This document shows positions 30,047 through 30,096 of a stretch of 30,096 nucleotides of DNA, piece by piece. The position numbers and the translations under genes are program-made. Under the pieces are notes generated by a model. That model worked only from the letters and a program-made list of their open reading frames with translations, did not search any database and was not told the DNA's origin. How positions within the stretch are numbered: position 1 is the first letter of the stretch; the number at the start of each line of letters is the position of its first letter. The stretch is from positions 1 to 30,096 of the forward strand of contig DATLEK010000020.1 in NCBI GenBank assembly GCA_035525365.1, in the 5' to 3' direction. The DNA is from GCA-2861595 sp035525365. Its GTDB lineage: Bacteria > Actinomycetota > Acidimicrobiia > Acidimicrobiales > GCA-2861595.

Positions 30047-30096
30047 CTAGGCGGGCCACATGTTGTAGCCGTTGCCAACCGAGCCGTAGTGGGCGA
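30047..30096 (-). CDS. C-terminal end of a minus-strand gene (partial)
   Basis: The minus-strand frame entering from the right edge reads AHYGSVGNGYNMWPA and then a TAG stop at 30049-30047. Its Gly/Tyr/Asn-rich end resembles the tails of secreted proteins. The strong hairpin shortly after the stop supports a real gene end. Too little is present to name it. Confidence 0.45.
   Translation of the reverse strand, partial: AHYGSVGNGYNMWPA

Overview
High-GC DNA that is densely coding, uses GTG and TTG starts freely, has many ATGA overlaps and shows possible leaderless promoters. Together with the six 42-residue GYWL..ADGGVFAFG repeats behind a CAP domain, this suggests an actinobacterium, probably of the Acidimicrobiia type and plausibly a metagenome-derived genome. 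That assignment is inference. I see no rRNA, tRNA, insertion sequence or CRISPR array.

Layout. 1-249: the end of a plus-strand Ig-like surface protein runs into a 24-codon glycine tract that is shared, in antisense, with the next gene; this may be an assembly join. 81-3894 (minus): a secreted CAP-domain protein, a YbdK-like carboxylate-amine ligase and a coiled-coil protein. 4040-6007 (plus): two translationally coupled CooC/MinD-like ATPases and a four-helix membrane protein. The second ATPase is interrupted by one in-frame TGA exactly at the second cysteine of the CooC CxC metal site, followed by a SECIS-like hairpin, so it is a candidate selenoprotein. 6100-7320: a Fic AMP-transferase. 7610-7984: a small unknown protein. 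8001-10769 (minus): a 922-residue protein with a DUF2325-like C-terminus, divergent from a small C-protein-like XRE regulator at 10854-11090.

11115-18052 (plus) is an envelope polysaccharide cluster: sugar-nucleotide epimerase/dehydratase, UDP-sugar dehydrogenase, GT-C-like membrane protein, WecA/TagO-like phosphosugar transferase and O-antigen ligase/polymerase with a TPR tail. 18100-21948 (minus) is a three-gene unit in which two paralogous signal-peptide/Ig-like/tail-anchor proteins flank an unusual FtsH relative. That relative has two complete AAA+ modules and a peptidase M41 domain whose HExxH motif has become HSVGH. 22111-29747 (minus) encodes four large or secreted surface proteins: NHL propeller, kelch plus three TIG domains, Asp-box propeller plus cupredoxin, and a small secreted protein. 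The window ends with strong hairpins and the tail of another minus-strand gene.

The region is mostly devoted to building and maintaining the cell envelope. Four copies of an 11-bp direct repeat (CTTMAGSAR-ATCTTCAGG) occur in it. Three have a -10-like hexamer at identical spacing and precede the phosphosugar-transferase gene, the pseudo-FtsH unit and the surface-protein operon. They look like binding sites of one OmpR/PhoB-type regulator that coordinates these envelope genes.
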